DNA of 64,000 bases, taken from JASHPR01 sp963739645. GTDB lineage: Bacteria; Actinomycetota; Actinomycetes; Streptosporangiales; Streptosporangiaceae. The translations under genes were made by a program, and so were the position numbers. Under the pieces are notes generated by a model, which made no database searches, was not told the DNA's origin, and worked only from the letters and a program-made list of their open reading frames with translations. The stretch covers positions 65,632 through 129,631 of the forward strand of contig CAVUBM010000104.1 of the NCBI GenBank assembly GCA_963739645.1, read 5' to 3'. The stretch's first letter is position 1, and every line of letters begins with the position of its first letter. This document shows, one piece after another, positions 53,614 through 62,522 of this stretch.

Positions 53614-54378
53614 TCATGACCTCCTGTGCACCAGGGCGCCGACGCCGTCCAGGATGCGCTCGAGGCCGAAGATGAACTCGTCGTCCGGGTCGTCGTGCAC
53701 ATCGAAGACGCCCGCGGCGATGAACTTCGCGAGCGCAGGGAACCGCTCAGGGTCGGTGAGCTCGGACAGCATCCGCGGGTAGGCGGCCATCCACTCGTCC
53801 GGAGTGACGCCGGACGCCCGGATGGCCGACTCGATGTCGGCTTCCGTGGTGGCCAGGTTCCGCACGTACCCGCTGACCAGCATGATCACAGACGCCTTCT
53901 CCGCCTCGGCCAGATTGCTGTGGCGCAGGCAGCCGAGACCCTGCTCGAACCAGGCGACCTCGTTGGGCATGATCGGCAGCCCGCGGAGGGGGACGCGCAC
54001 CAGCCACGGGTGCCGCCGGTAGCTGGCCCGCATCGCCCAGGCCCACCGCGCCAGCGCGTCGCGCCAGCCCGGCTCCGGCGTCAGCGCGGCCGGGGGCGCG
54101 CCGTACGCGGTGTCGACCATGAGGCTGACCAGTTCGTCCTTGGCGTTCACGTACCGGTACAGGGACATCGTGGCGGCGCCGAGCTCGGCGGCGACCCGGC
54201 TCATGGAGACCGCGGCCAGGCCGTCGGCCGTGGCGACCCGGATCGCGGCGGCGACGATGCGCTCCAGGCTCAGCCCCGGCTTGGGCCCCTTGCCCGGGCG
54301 GGCCCGCACGCCCCAGGCGGCCGCGATGGTGTCGGGCAGCCCCGTGCCCCGGTCATCGGCCCCGCGGTCATCGGTCAT
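53614..54378 (-). CDS. TetR-family repressor
   Basis: 254 residues. HTH: LSLERIVAAAIRVATADG, LAAVSMSRVAAELGAATMSLYRYVNAKDELV abridged. C-terminal TetR_C domain: WRDALARWAWAMRASYRRH and ALAKFIAAGVFD. It is divergent from the DrrAB-type exporter and shares the 103-nt region with the palindrome at 54437-54451, so it most likely represses the pump until a drug-like ligand binds. Confidence 0.93.
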   Translation of the reverse strand: MTDDRGADDRGTGLPDTIAAAWGVRARPGKGPKPGLSLERIVAAAIRVATADGLAAVSMSRVAAELGAATMSLYRYVNAKDELVSLMVDTAYGAPPAALTPEPGWRDALARWAWAMRASYRRHPWLVRVPLRGLPIMPNEVAWFEQGLGCLRHSNLAEAEKASVIMLVSGYVRNLATTEADIESAIRASGVTPDEWMAAYPRMLSELTDPERFPALAKFIAAGVFDVHDDPDDEFIFGLERILDGVGALVHRRS

Positions 54379-54436
54379 GGCTCACTCTTTCAGGTTGACA
54401 CCCGCCGCCACTACTGTGTATACCTTACGCAGTAAC

Positions 54437-54451
54437 GCGTATGCCATACGC
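54437..54451. promoter_or_regulatory. TetR operator candidate
   Basis: GCGTATG-C-CATACGC, a perfect 15-bp palindrome between the divergent TetR and ABC genes, 31 nt before the ABC GTG. A related half-site TTACGCAG lies just upstream (54424-54432). Confidence 0.6.
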
Positions 54452-54481
54452 AGAAACGAGCGCCGAATCGGCGGGTAGGGA

Positions 54482-55456
54482 GTGGCGCGCATGTCCGGTG
54501 ACCTGGCGGTCGAGACAAGCGGCCTGAAGAAGTCCTTCGGCACGGTGGGCGTCCTGGCCGGCGTCGACCTGAACGTCGCGCACGGCAGCGTGTTCTCGCT
54601 GCTCGGGCCCAACGGGGCAGGCAAGACCACGACCGTGCGCATCCTCGCGACGCTCACGCGCGCGGACGGCGGCACGGCCCGGGTCGCTGGCTACGACATC
54701 GCCCGCGACCGGCGCCAGGTCCGGCGCCGCATCAGCCTGGCGGGCCAGTACGCCGCCGTTGACGACCTGCAGACCGGGGCGGAGAACCTGCGGATGATGG
54801 CGCGGCTGTCGGGCCTGCGCGGGCCCCGGGTCCGCCGCCGCGCGGCCGAGCTGCTCGACCAGTTCGGGCTGGCCGACGCGGCCGGGCGAAAGGCTGGCAC
54901 CTACTCCGGCGGCATGCGGCGGCGGCTCGACCTCGCGGCCAGCCTCGTCGGCCACCCCTCGGTGATCTTCCTCGACGAGCCCTCGACCGGTCTCGACCTG
55001 CCCAGCCGCCAGCTGATGTGGCAGGTCATCAGCGGCCTGGCCGGATCAGGGAGCACCGTGTTCCTCACCACTCAGTACCTCGAGGAGGCGGACCGGCTGG
55101 CCGACCGCGTGGCCGTGATCGACGGCGGGCGCGTGGTGGCCGAGGGCCCTCCCGCCCAGCTGAAGCAGCGGGTCACCGAGCAGCGCCTGGACCTGGTGGC
55201 GGCCGACGGCGCCGCGTTCGCCGATCTCGTGCACGCGGCGGGCCGCCGCGCGATCGCCTGTGACCCGGCCGCCCTGACCGTCGGCGTCCCGACCGACGGG
55301 ACCGCCGCGCAGGTCCGGGCCCTGCTCGACGAGCTTGACCCGCTGGGCGCAGCGGTGCGGCGCTTCTCGGTGCACACCGCCACGCTCGACGACGTGTTCC
55401 TCGCCCTGACCGGGCGTGCCGCCACCCGACCCGCCAAGGAGACCGCACATGTCTGA
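54482..55456 (+). CDS. ABC exporter ATPase, DrrA type
   Basis: 324 residues, GTG at 54482 (or ATG at 54491). Walker A LLGPNGAGKTTTVRIL, Q-loop near AGQYAAVDDLQT, signature TYSGGMRRRLDLAASLV, Walker B VIFLDEPSTGLD and the DrrA-type C-terminal domain of ~85 residues. It powers export of a drug or secondary metabolite with the permease that overlaps its end by 8 nt. Controlled by the divergent TetR. Confidence 0.95.
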   Translation: MARMSGDLAVETSGLKKSFGTVGVLAGVDLNVAHGSVFSLLGPNGAGKTTTVRILATLTRADGGTARVAGYDIARDRRQVRRRISLAGQYAAVDDLQTGAENLRMMARLSGLRGPRVRRRAAELLDQFGLADAAGRKAGTYSGGMRRRLDLAASLVGHPSVIFLDEPSTGLDLPSRQLMWQVISGLAGSGSTVFLTTQYLEEADRLADRVAVIDGGRVVAEGPPAQLKQRVTEQRLDLVAADGAAFADLVHAAGRRAIACDPAALTVGVPTDGTAAQVRALLDELDPLGAAVRRFSVHTATLDDVFLALTGRAATRPAKETAHV

Positions 55457-56192
55457 CGCGCTGACCATGACCGCGCGCTGCCTGCGCCTGACCAGGCGCC
55501 AGCTCGACGCCCTGCTGACCTCGCTGCTGCTCCCGGTCATGCTGATGCTGATGTTCGTCTATCTCTTCGGGGGCGCGATCCACACCGGGACCAGCTACGT
55601 GACGTATGTGGTCCCCGGGGTGCTGATGGTGTGCGCGGGGTTCGGGGCCGCGACCACGGCGGTGAACGTCACCCAGGACATGGCCGGCGGGGTCATCGAC
55701 AGGTTCCGGTCCATGGACGTCCGCGGCGCGGCGTTCCTCACCGGCCACGTCGTGGCCAGCGCCGCGCGCAATGCCGTCTCGACCGTGCTGGTGTTCAGCG
55801 TGGCCTACCTGGTCGGCTTCCGGCCGCACGCGGGAGCGGCGGGCTGGCTCGCTGCGGCGGGCATCCTGCTCGCGTTCGTCCTGGCCATCTCCTGGCTCGC
55901 GGCCGCGTTCGGGCTGCTGGTCAGGAGCGTCGAGGCCGCCAACAGCTTCACGTTCATCATGGCGTTCGTGCCCTACGCCAGCGCCGCCTTCGTGCCGGTC
56001 GCCACCATGCCGTGGTGGATCCAGGGCTTCGCGCGCGACCAGCCGATCACCCCGGTCGTGGACAGCCTGCGCGGGCTGCTCCTGGGGACGCCGGTCGGCT
56101 CCGCCCCGTGGACGGCGCTGATCTGGTGCGGCGGCCTGCTGGCCGTGGCGGCCGCGGTCTCGGGCGTGCTGTTCCGCCGCCGCACCGCCTGA
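55449..56192 (+). CDS. ABC-2 exporter permease, DrrB type
   Basis: 247 residues from ATG at 55449, overlapping the ATPase stop. Six hydrophobic segments: LLPVMLMLMFVYLFGG, YVTYVVPGVLMVCAGFGAAT, MDVRGAAFLTGHVVAS then AVSTVLVFSVAYLVGF, ILLAFVLAISWLAAAFGLLV, FIMAFVPYASAAFVPVATMP and AALIWCGGLLAVAAAVSGVL-like end. The pattern is that of daunorubicin-exporter permeases. The drug is unknown. Confidence 0.94.
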   Translation: MSDALTMTARCLRLTRRQLDALLTSLLLPVMLMLMFVYLFGGAIHTGTSYVTYVVPGVLMVCAGFGAATTAVNVTQDMAGGVIDRFRSMDVRGAAFLTGHVVASAARNAVSTVLVFSVAYLVGFRPHAGAAGWLAAAGILLAFVLAISWLAAAFGLLVRSVEAANSFTFIMAFVPYASAAFVPVATMPWWIQGFARDQPITPVVDSLRGLLLGTPVGSAPWTALIWCGGLLAVAAAVSGVLFRRRTA

Positions 56193-56212
56193 GGCGGGCG
56201 GGTCAGGCCCGG

Positions 56213-57902
56213 CTACGTGGCGGCCGCCAGGTTCTCCCGGATCGCCTGGGTCAGCGGGTGACCGGGCGGCAGGAACCGCTCACAGTCGGCCAGGGTGTGC
56301 TCGAACACGGCGATCGCGTCGGTGAGGCGACCGACCGCGTGGTAGGCGGACGCGAGGTTGGCCCGCGCGGTCAGCGTGTTCGGGTGATCCGGGCCCATGA
56401 CCCGCTCGTGGTCCTGGAGCGTCTGCTCGTACAGCGGGATCGCCAGCGCGATCCGGCCCCCCGAGTGGTACGCGGACGCGAGGTTCCCGCGCGCGGCCAG
56501 CGTCTCGGGATGGTCGGGGCCGTGCAGCCGCTCGAGGCTGGACAGAGCCTGCTCGTACAGCGGCAGGGCCTGCTTGAGCTTGCGCGCGGTGTGGTAGGCC
56601 GAGGCCAGGTTGGACAGCGAGGTCAGGGTGTCCGGGTGGTCAGGGCCGAGGACCTGCTGCCGGTCGGCGTGCGTCCGCGCGTAGACCGGCAGGGCGTCCT
56701 TCAGCTTGTCCGCCGAGCGGTAGGCGTAGGCGAGGTTGGCCCGCGCGGTCATGGTGTCAGGGTGCGTGGCGCCCTGGACCCGTCCCGGTCGGCCAGGGCG
56801 CGCTTGTACAGCGGGAGGGCCTCCTTCAGCCGCCCCGCCTGGTGCAGGGCGGTGGCGAGGTCGGAGCACGCGCTGAGCGTGTCCGGGTGGTCCGGGCCCA
56901 GGACCGTCGACCGGTCGCTGAGCGCCCGCTGCAGGATGGCGATCGCATCCGGCACCCGGCCCCGCGGCCAGGCAGGCGGTCGCGAGATCGCCGCGGGTGG
57001 CGACGTTCTGGCCATGCCGGCGGGGCCCCGTAGTCGGCCCGGTCCAGCGACAGCGACCAGGTGGCGGTCACGGCGGCCGTGTACCGGCCAGCCTCGGTGA
57101 CCGACATCTGCCGGGTCCGGTCGGCGAGCTGAGCGCGGTACACGCGGCAGTCGGTGTCGCTGTCGGTTACCACGGCCGAGGCCAGCGCCAGGCAGAGCGG
57201 GAGGCAGCCAAGGTCCATGGCGAGGTCAAGCGCCCCGGCCCGCATGCCGGGCTCCTCGTAGAGCCGGGCGGTCAGGTAGCTCAGCGCCTCGCGCTGGCTG
57301 AACGCCCCGACCTGGAGAATCTTGCGGCCGTTGGCGCCCACGGCCATGGCGGGCAGCCGGGTGGTGACCACGACCAGCCCGGCCTGGCCGTGTGGCCAGA
57401 GCCCCTCCAGGTCGGCCAGGTCAGCGAGATCGTCGAGCACCACCAGCCACGGGCGGCTGGTCTCGGCCAGCCAGCCCAGGAAGCTGGCCGCGGCCGAGTC
57501 CAGGTCCGGGCCGGGGTTGGCGGCGCCGGTGGCCGCGAGGGCCTGGGCGTAGCCAGTGATCACTGCGTCCCGGCTGGAGGCCGGCACCCAGGCGAGCAGG
57601 TCCACCTCCCCTGAGCCCCAGACCGAGTGCGCGAGCGCCGCGGCGAGCTGTGTCTTCCCGGTGCCGCCCAGCCCGGCCAGGGGGTAGCGCCCTGTCTCGT
57701 CGGCGTGGGCAGGCTGGGTCAGCACCGCGGTCAGCCCGGGAGCGAGCACGCCCGCGGCGTTGAACCCCGTCTCCGGCCTGGGGTTGAAGCTGTCGGCCAG
57801 GGGCGGCACTATCCCCGACCTGACCGGCCAGCCGGCTGGCGGGGACAGCCTCTCCGTTAACCTTTCGGTACCGATCTCACTGTTCGTGGCGAGACTGACC
57901 AT
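56213..57902 (-). CDS. STAND ATPase (NB-ARC) with tetratricopeptide repeats, about three frameshifts
   Basis: About 563 residues when joined. The NB-ARC part has Walker A LAGLGGTGKTQLAAALAHSV (~75-95), Walker B WLVVLDDLADLADL and VVVTTRLPAMAV. Near 57012 the frame moves to a TPR array (ATRGDLATACLAAGRVPDA); further shifts near 56955 and 56780 keep the repeats 'LGPDHPDTLxxxxNLAxAY' going to the stop. At least six repeats are visible. Such proteins act as ligand-triggered switches in actinomycetes. No effector domain is attached. Divergent from the pyrimidine-type operon. Confidence 0.8.
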
Positions 57903-58011
57903 GGGGACCTTCCTTGACGTCGCGCCTGCAGGTTACGACGATCTGACTGCGGATAAGAGAGAATTGGCGATATTGAGTGATCGAATGATTACGCCAAGTA
58001 ACTCATTAGGG

Positions 58012-59014
58012 ATGACAATGTTCAGTTTCGGTGTGACCTTCATGGCCGATCCGCCAGTGTCGGAGATCGTCGACCGGACCAGGCTCGCCGAGGACAACGG
58101 CTTCAGTCACGTCTGGATGTGGGACAGCCATGTCCTGTGGCAGGAGGTGTACCCGATTTTCACGCTGATGGCCATGGCCACCAGCGAGATCCACATCGGG
58201 CCCTGCGTCACCAACCCCGTGACCAGGGACCCGACCGTGACCGCGGCGGCCATGGCCACGCTGAACGAGATCTCCGGCGGCCGGATGGAGCTGGGCATCG
58301 GGCGCGGCGACTCGGCGCAGCGGGTGCTGGGCCGCGGGCCCGTGAGCGTGGGCGCCCTGGAGCGGGCCTGCCACACCATCCGCGACCTGGCCGAGGGACG
58401 CGAGGTCCAGATCGACGGACACCCCGGTGCAGCTCAAATGGTCGGAAGGCCGGCGGCTGCCGATCTGGGTCGCCGCGTACGGGCCGCAGGCGCTGCGCTG
58501 TGCCGGGCGCGTGGCCGACGGCCTCATCATGCAGCTCGCCGACCCGTTCATCATCGAATGGTCCCTGCGCTACCTGCGCGAAGGTGCCGAGCAGGCGGGC
58601 CGCGACCCGGCGGACATCAAGATCATGGCCGCCGCCCCGGCCTACATATCCGAAGATCTGGCCCACGCCCGCGAGCAGGTGCGCTGGTTCCCGGCCCTGG
58701 TCTCCAACCACGTGGTCGATCTGGTCCACCGCTACCACGAGGGCGAACTGCCGGCCGAGTTGACCGCGTACATCGGACAGCGCGAACTGTACGACTACGC
58801 CCACCACGGCCGGATCGGCTCTGAGAACGCCGGGTTCGTCTCCGACGAGGTGGTGGACAGGTTCTGCGTGCTCGGCACAGCGGCGCAGGTGCAGGCCAAA
58901 CTGGGCCAGCTACGGGACCTGGGCGTGCAGCAGTTCAACGTCTATTCCATGGTCGACGACCCGAGGGCGCTGATCAGCGGCTTCGGGCGCGAGATCATCC
59001 CGGCTTTTCAGTGA
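58012..59014 (+). CDS. F420-dependent luciferase-like oxidoreductase, one frameshift
   Basis: About 333 residues from ATG at 58012 (or 58018), with one extra base near 58425. LLM-class barrel: MFSFGVTFMADPPVSEIVDR, NGFSHVWMWDSHVLWQEVYP, IHIGPCVTNPVTRDPTVTAA, GRMELGIGRGDSAQRVLG, then RRLPIWVAAYGPQALRCAGR. It matches the group (TIGR03842-like) found beside hydantoinase/dihydropyrimidinase genes. The 109-nt upstream region is unusually AT-rich. First gene of a three-gene operon; 13 nt to the next. Confidence 0.87.
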
Positions 59015-59027
59015 AGGAGGGACACCG

Positions 59028-59873
59028 GTGCGAACGGTACGAGCGGCGCTGATCCAGGCCCAGGCGAACATGTCCAAGCAGGAGGCGATCGACAAGCACA
59101 TCAAGATGATCGCGGACGCTGCTGGCTCCGGAGCCCAGGTGGTGGGCCTCCAGGAGATCTTCCACGGTCCCTACTTCTGCGCGGAGCAGGATCCGAAGTG
59201 GTACGACACGGCCGAGCCCGAGGACGGCCCGACCGTGAGCCGGATGCGTGAGGTGGCCCGCGAGCACGGGATCGTGCTGATCGTGCCGTGGTACGAGGAG
59301 GAGCAGCCCGGCGTCTACTACAACACGGCGTGCGTGATCGAGCGCGACGGCACGATCCTGGGCAAGTACCGCAAGACCCACATCCCGCACGTGGGGCCCT
59401 GCTTCTGGGAGAAGTTCTACTTCAAGCCCGGCAACCTCGGCTATCCGGTCTGGGAGACGTCGGTGGGCCGGATCGGGCTGATCATCTGCTACGACCGGCA
59501 CTTCCCCGAGGTCGCCCGCGAACTGGGCCTCAAGGGCGCCGAGCTGGTGTTCAACCCGTCGGCGACCGTCGAGTCGCTCTCCAGGTACCTGTGGGAGCTC
59601 GAGCAGCCCGCGCACGCGGTGGCCAACGGGTTCTGGATCGCGGCGAGCAACCGGGTCGGGGTCGAGGCACCGCTGAACAACAACAAGTTCTACGGCTCCT
59701 CCTACTTCTGCAGCCCGCGCGGAAAGATCATCGCCCAGGCCTCGGACAGCGAGGACGAGGTGCTGGTGGCCGACCTGGACCTGGACGAGATCCGCGAGGT
59801 GCGCAACACCTGGCAGTTCTTCCGCGACCGGCGGCCGGAGACCTACGGCGAGCTGGCGGCGCAGCTGCCATGA
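59028..59873 (+). CDS. nitrilase-superfamily amidohydrolase, beta-ureidopropionase-like
   Basis: 281 residues, GTG at 59028 after GAAGGAGGG. Catalytic Glu in VVGLQEIFHGPYF, Lys in GKYRKTHIPHV, Cys in GLIICYDRHFPEV. The GPYF and KFYFKPGN stretches resemble N-carbamoyl-beta-alanine amidohydrolases, which release beta-alanine, CO2 and ammonia. Length is shorter than mammalian beta-ureidopropionase but usual for bacterial forms. Its stop overlaps the start of the dihydropyrimidinase gene by 4 nt (ATGA). Confidence 0.92.
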   Translation: MRTVRAALIQAQANMSKQEAIDKHIKMIADAAGSGAQVVGLQEIFHGPYFCAEQDPKWYDTAEPEDGPTVSRMREVAREHGIVLIVPWYEEEQPGVYYNTACVIERDGTILGKYRKTHIPHVGPCFWEKFYFKPGNLGYPVWETSVGRIGLIICYDRHFPEVARELGLKGAELVFNPSATVESLSRYLWELEQPAHAVANGFWIAASNRVGVEAPLNNNKFYGSSYFCSPRGKIIAQASDSEDEVLVADLDLDEIREVRNTWQFFRDRRPETYGELAAQLP

Positions 59874-61273
59874 CCACACTGATCAAGAACGGGACGGTGG
59901 TTACGGCCACCGACATGAGCCGGGCCGACGTGCTCATCGACGGAGAGCGGATCCAGGCGATCGGGACCGGGCTGGCCGAGACCGGCACCGGCACCGGGGC
60001 GGACACCGTCATCGACGCCACAGGCCGTTACGTCATGCCGGGCGGCATCGACGTGCACACCCACATGGAGCTCCCGTTCGGCGGCACCTTCGCCTCCGAC
60101 GACTTCGCCACCGGCACCGCGGCCGCGGCCTGGGGCGGCACCACCACGATCGTCGACTTCGCGGTGCAGAGCTACGGCGAGAGCCTGGCCCAGGGCCTGG
60201 ACGCGTGGCTGGAGAAGGCGGGGCCGAAGTCCCACATCGACTACGGACTGCACCTGATCGTGCGCGAGATCAACGACTCGATCCTGCGCGAGATGGACAC
60301 GATGATCGACCGCGGGGTGCCCTCGTTCAAGCTGTTCATGGCCTACCCGGGTGTGTTCATGGTCGACGACGCGTCAATCTTCCGGGCCATGAGCCGGACC
60401 GCGGACAACGGCGGCCTGATCATGCTGCACGCGGAGAACGGCGGCGCGATCGACGTCCTGGTCCAGCGCTACCTGGCCGAGGGCAAGACGGCCCCGATCA
60501 ACCACGGCCTGACCCGGCCGTCGTCGATGGAGGGCGAGGCCACGCACCGCGCGATCGCGCTGGCCGAGCTGGCCGGCGTGCCGGTCTACATCGTCCACCT
60601 CAGCGCGCGCGAGGCGCTGACCGCCGTGCGCGAGGGGCGCAGCCGCGGCGTGCCCGCCTACGCGGAGACCTGCCCGCAGTACCTCTACCTGTCCCTCGAT
60701 GACCTGGCCCGGCCGGGGTTCGAGGGGGCCAAGTTCGTGTGCTCGCCGCCGCTCCGCTCCGCCGACCACCAGGCTGACCTGTGGCGCGGCCTGGTCACCG
60801 ACGACCTGCAGGTGGTCTCCACCGACCATTGCCCGTTCGACTACAAGGACCAGAAGATCCTGGGCAAGGACGATTTCTCCGCGATACCCAACGGCCTGCC
60901 GGGCGTCGAGGACCGCTACACGCTGCTGTGGGACGGGGGCGTGGCGGCCGGCCACATCAGCCCGACACGTTTCGTCGAGCTGATCGCGACCGCCCCGGCC
61001 CGGATGTTCGGGCTGTACCCGCGCAAGGGCACGCTCGCCCCGGGCGCGGACGCCGACGTCGTGGTGTTCAACCCGGACGCCGAGCGCACGATCTCGGTCG
61101 GCACGACCCATATGCGGGTCGACTACAGCTGCTACGAGGGCCGGAAGGTCCGTGGCCGGCCCGAAGTCGTGATGCAGCGCGGCAACGTGCTGGTCCAGGA
61201 CGGGAAGTTTCACGGCCAGCCGGGCGCGGGGCGCTTCCTCCAGCGCAGCCGCTTCGGCCCAGGCCCCGGCTAA
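59870..61273 (+). CDS. hydA: dihydropyrimidinase / hydantoinase
   Basis: 467 residues from ATG at 59870. Zinc amidohydrolase: GGIDVHTHMELPF (HxH), carboxylated Lys in SFKLFMAYPG, His in MLHAENGG and VYIVHLSARE, Asp in VSTDHCPFDY. It opens the ring of dihydrouracil, dihydrothymine or 5-substituted hydantoins to N-carbamoyl amino acids, which the previous gene product then hydrolyses. C-terminal ~25 residues are a basic tail typical of the family. No dihydropyrimidine dehydrogenase or transporter gene is in the window. Confidence 0.95.
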   Translation: MTTLIKNGTVVTATDMSRADVLIDGERIQAIGTGLAETGTGTGADTVIDATGRYVMPGGIDVHTHMELPFGGTFASDDFATGTAAAAWGGTTTIVDFAVQSYGESLAQGLDAWLEKAGPKSHIDYGLHLIVREINDSILREMDTMIDRGVPSFKLFMAYPGVFMVDDASIFRAMSRTADNGGLIMLHAENGGAIDVLVQRYLAEGKTAPINHGLTRPSSMEGEATHRAIALAELAGVPVYIVHLSAREALTAVREGRSRGVPAYAETCPQYLYLSLDDLARPGFEGAKFVCSPPLRSADHQADLWRGLVTDDLQVVSTDHCPFDYKDQKILGKDDFSAIPNGLPGVEDRYTLLWDGGVAAGHISPTRFVELIATAPARMFGLYPRKGTLAPGADADVVVFNPDAERTISVGTTHMRVDYSCYEGRKVRGRPEVVMQRGNVLVQDGKFHGQPGAGRFLQRSRFGPGPG

Positions 61274-61347
61274 CGATCTTCCACCGCGGATCCTCGGTCT
61301 TCCTGTGGGGTTGGTCACCATTGAACACCGTCATGGCAGAGGGAGAC

Positions 61348-62500
61348 ATGGTGCTGATCCGGCACGCGACACCGGCGGAGATGGAGGAACCGGTGGAGTT
61401 CACCGTGGATGACCCGGTCCGGTCCGTTGACGAGAACCGGTTCCGGGAGGAGGCGGCGGCTGGCCGGATGCGCCCGGGATGGACCTGGTTCGCTGACGAC
61501 GGATCTCGGATCGTCGCGCGTGCGCTGTGGTGGGGGCGCTCGGACAGCGAGCGCCCGCTCGCCCTCGACTGCCTGCACGTTCTGCCCGGTGTGCCCGACC
61601 GCACCGCACTCGCCACCGAGCTCCTGGTCCGCGGGCACGCCGAGTTCGGCGCGGCGCCCGAGTTCAACCTGAGACTGCGCAGAGGGCTGGCGCGACGATC
61701 CCGCCATCGCGGCGGCCGTGGCGTGGCGCACCGCCGCGGCCACAGCGGCAGGCCTGACCGACGCCGTCGAGCGGCTGCAGTATGAGTGGAGGCCCGCGGC
61801 CGGGGTGCCCGCTCCCTCGCACCGCCTGGTCTTCCGTCCCGGCCAGGACGAGGAATTTCTGGCGGCGTTCCGGCGGGTCGCCGTCGGCAGCCTCGATGTC
61901 GCCACCCAGCAGGACCTCGCGACCATTGGCGCCGACCGCCAGGCCCGCGGCGACCTGGAGTTCTACCGCTCATGCCCGGGCGAACGATCGTGGTGGCGGC
62001 TGGCAGAGACGACCGGCGGGCAGCTGGCCGGCTTCGCGATCCCGTCAGCGACGCCGTATCACCGCAACGTGGGATACCTCGGCGTCGTGCCCGAGCTGCG
62101 CGGCCGAGGGTACGTCGATGACCTGCTCGGCGAGATCACCCGCTTCCACGCCGCCGACGGCGCCGACTGCATCACCGCGACTACGGACGTATCCAACGGA
62201 CCGATGGCCGCGGCCTTCGACCGCGCGAACTACCAGGTGACCGACGTCAGTTATGGTCTTCCAGGCGCCGTCAGGCTGAGCCGAAGGCGGCTGCGGCGGC
62301 AAGCCGAACGAGCAGGCGCCCAGCTGACGCCACCTATCAGAGGTCATCTACCGCGCCCTTGGCCGCCGACGCCCAGCCCGCCGCCATCGGGATGCCTCAT
62401 GACACTGGGAAGCCCTCACGCAAGCGGTGAGAACGCGGCCTGCCTGCGGAGACATTATTCGAAAATACGTAGCATTACTTACCATGCTATGATATACTGA
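61348..62500 (+). CDS. GNAT-family acetyltransferase, one or more frameshifts
   Basis: Start at ATG 61348 just after GAGGGAG, or 61333. The first ~115 residues (VLIRHATPAEMEEPVEFTVD, RIVARALWWGRS) resemble a degenerate GNAT half. Near 61695 the frame changes to AVAWRTAAATAAGLTDAVER. The second half has the acetyl-CoA motif VGYLGVVPELRGRGYVDDL and TDVSNGPMAAAFDRANY. Two-domain GNAT proteins of this type are common in actinomycetes; acceptor unknown. The last ~65 residues, after LPGAVRLSRR, look non-conserved, so the real stop may be earlier. Confidence 0.7.
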
Positions 62501-62522
62501 ATCGAACTTGAGAGCGATGGCT

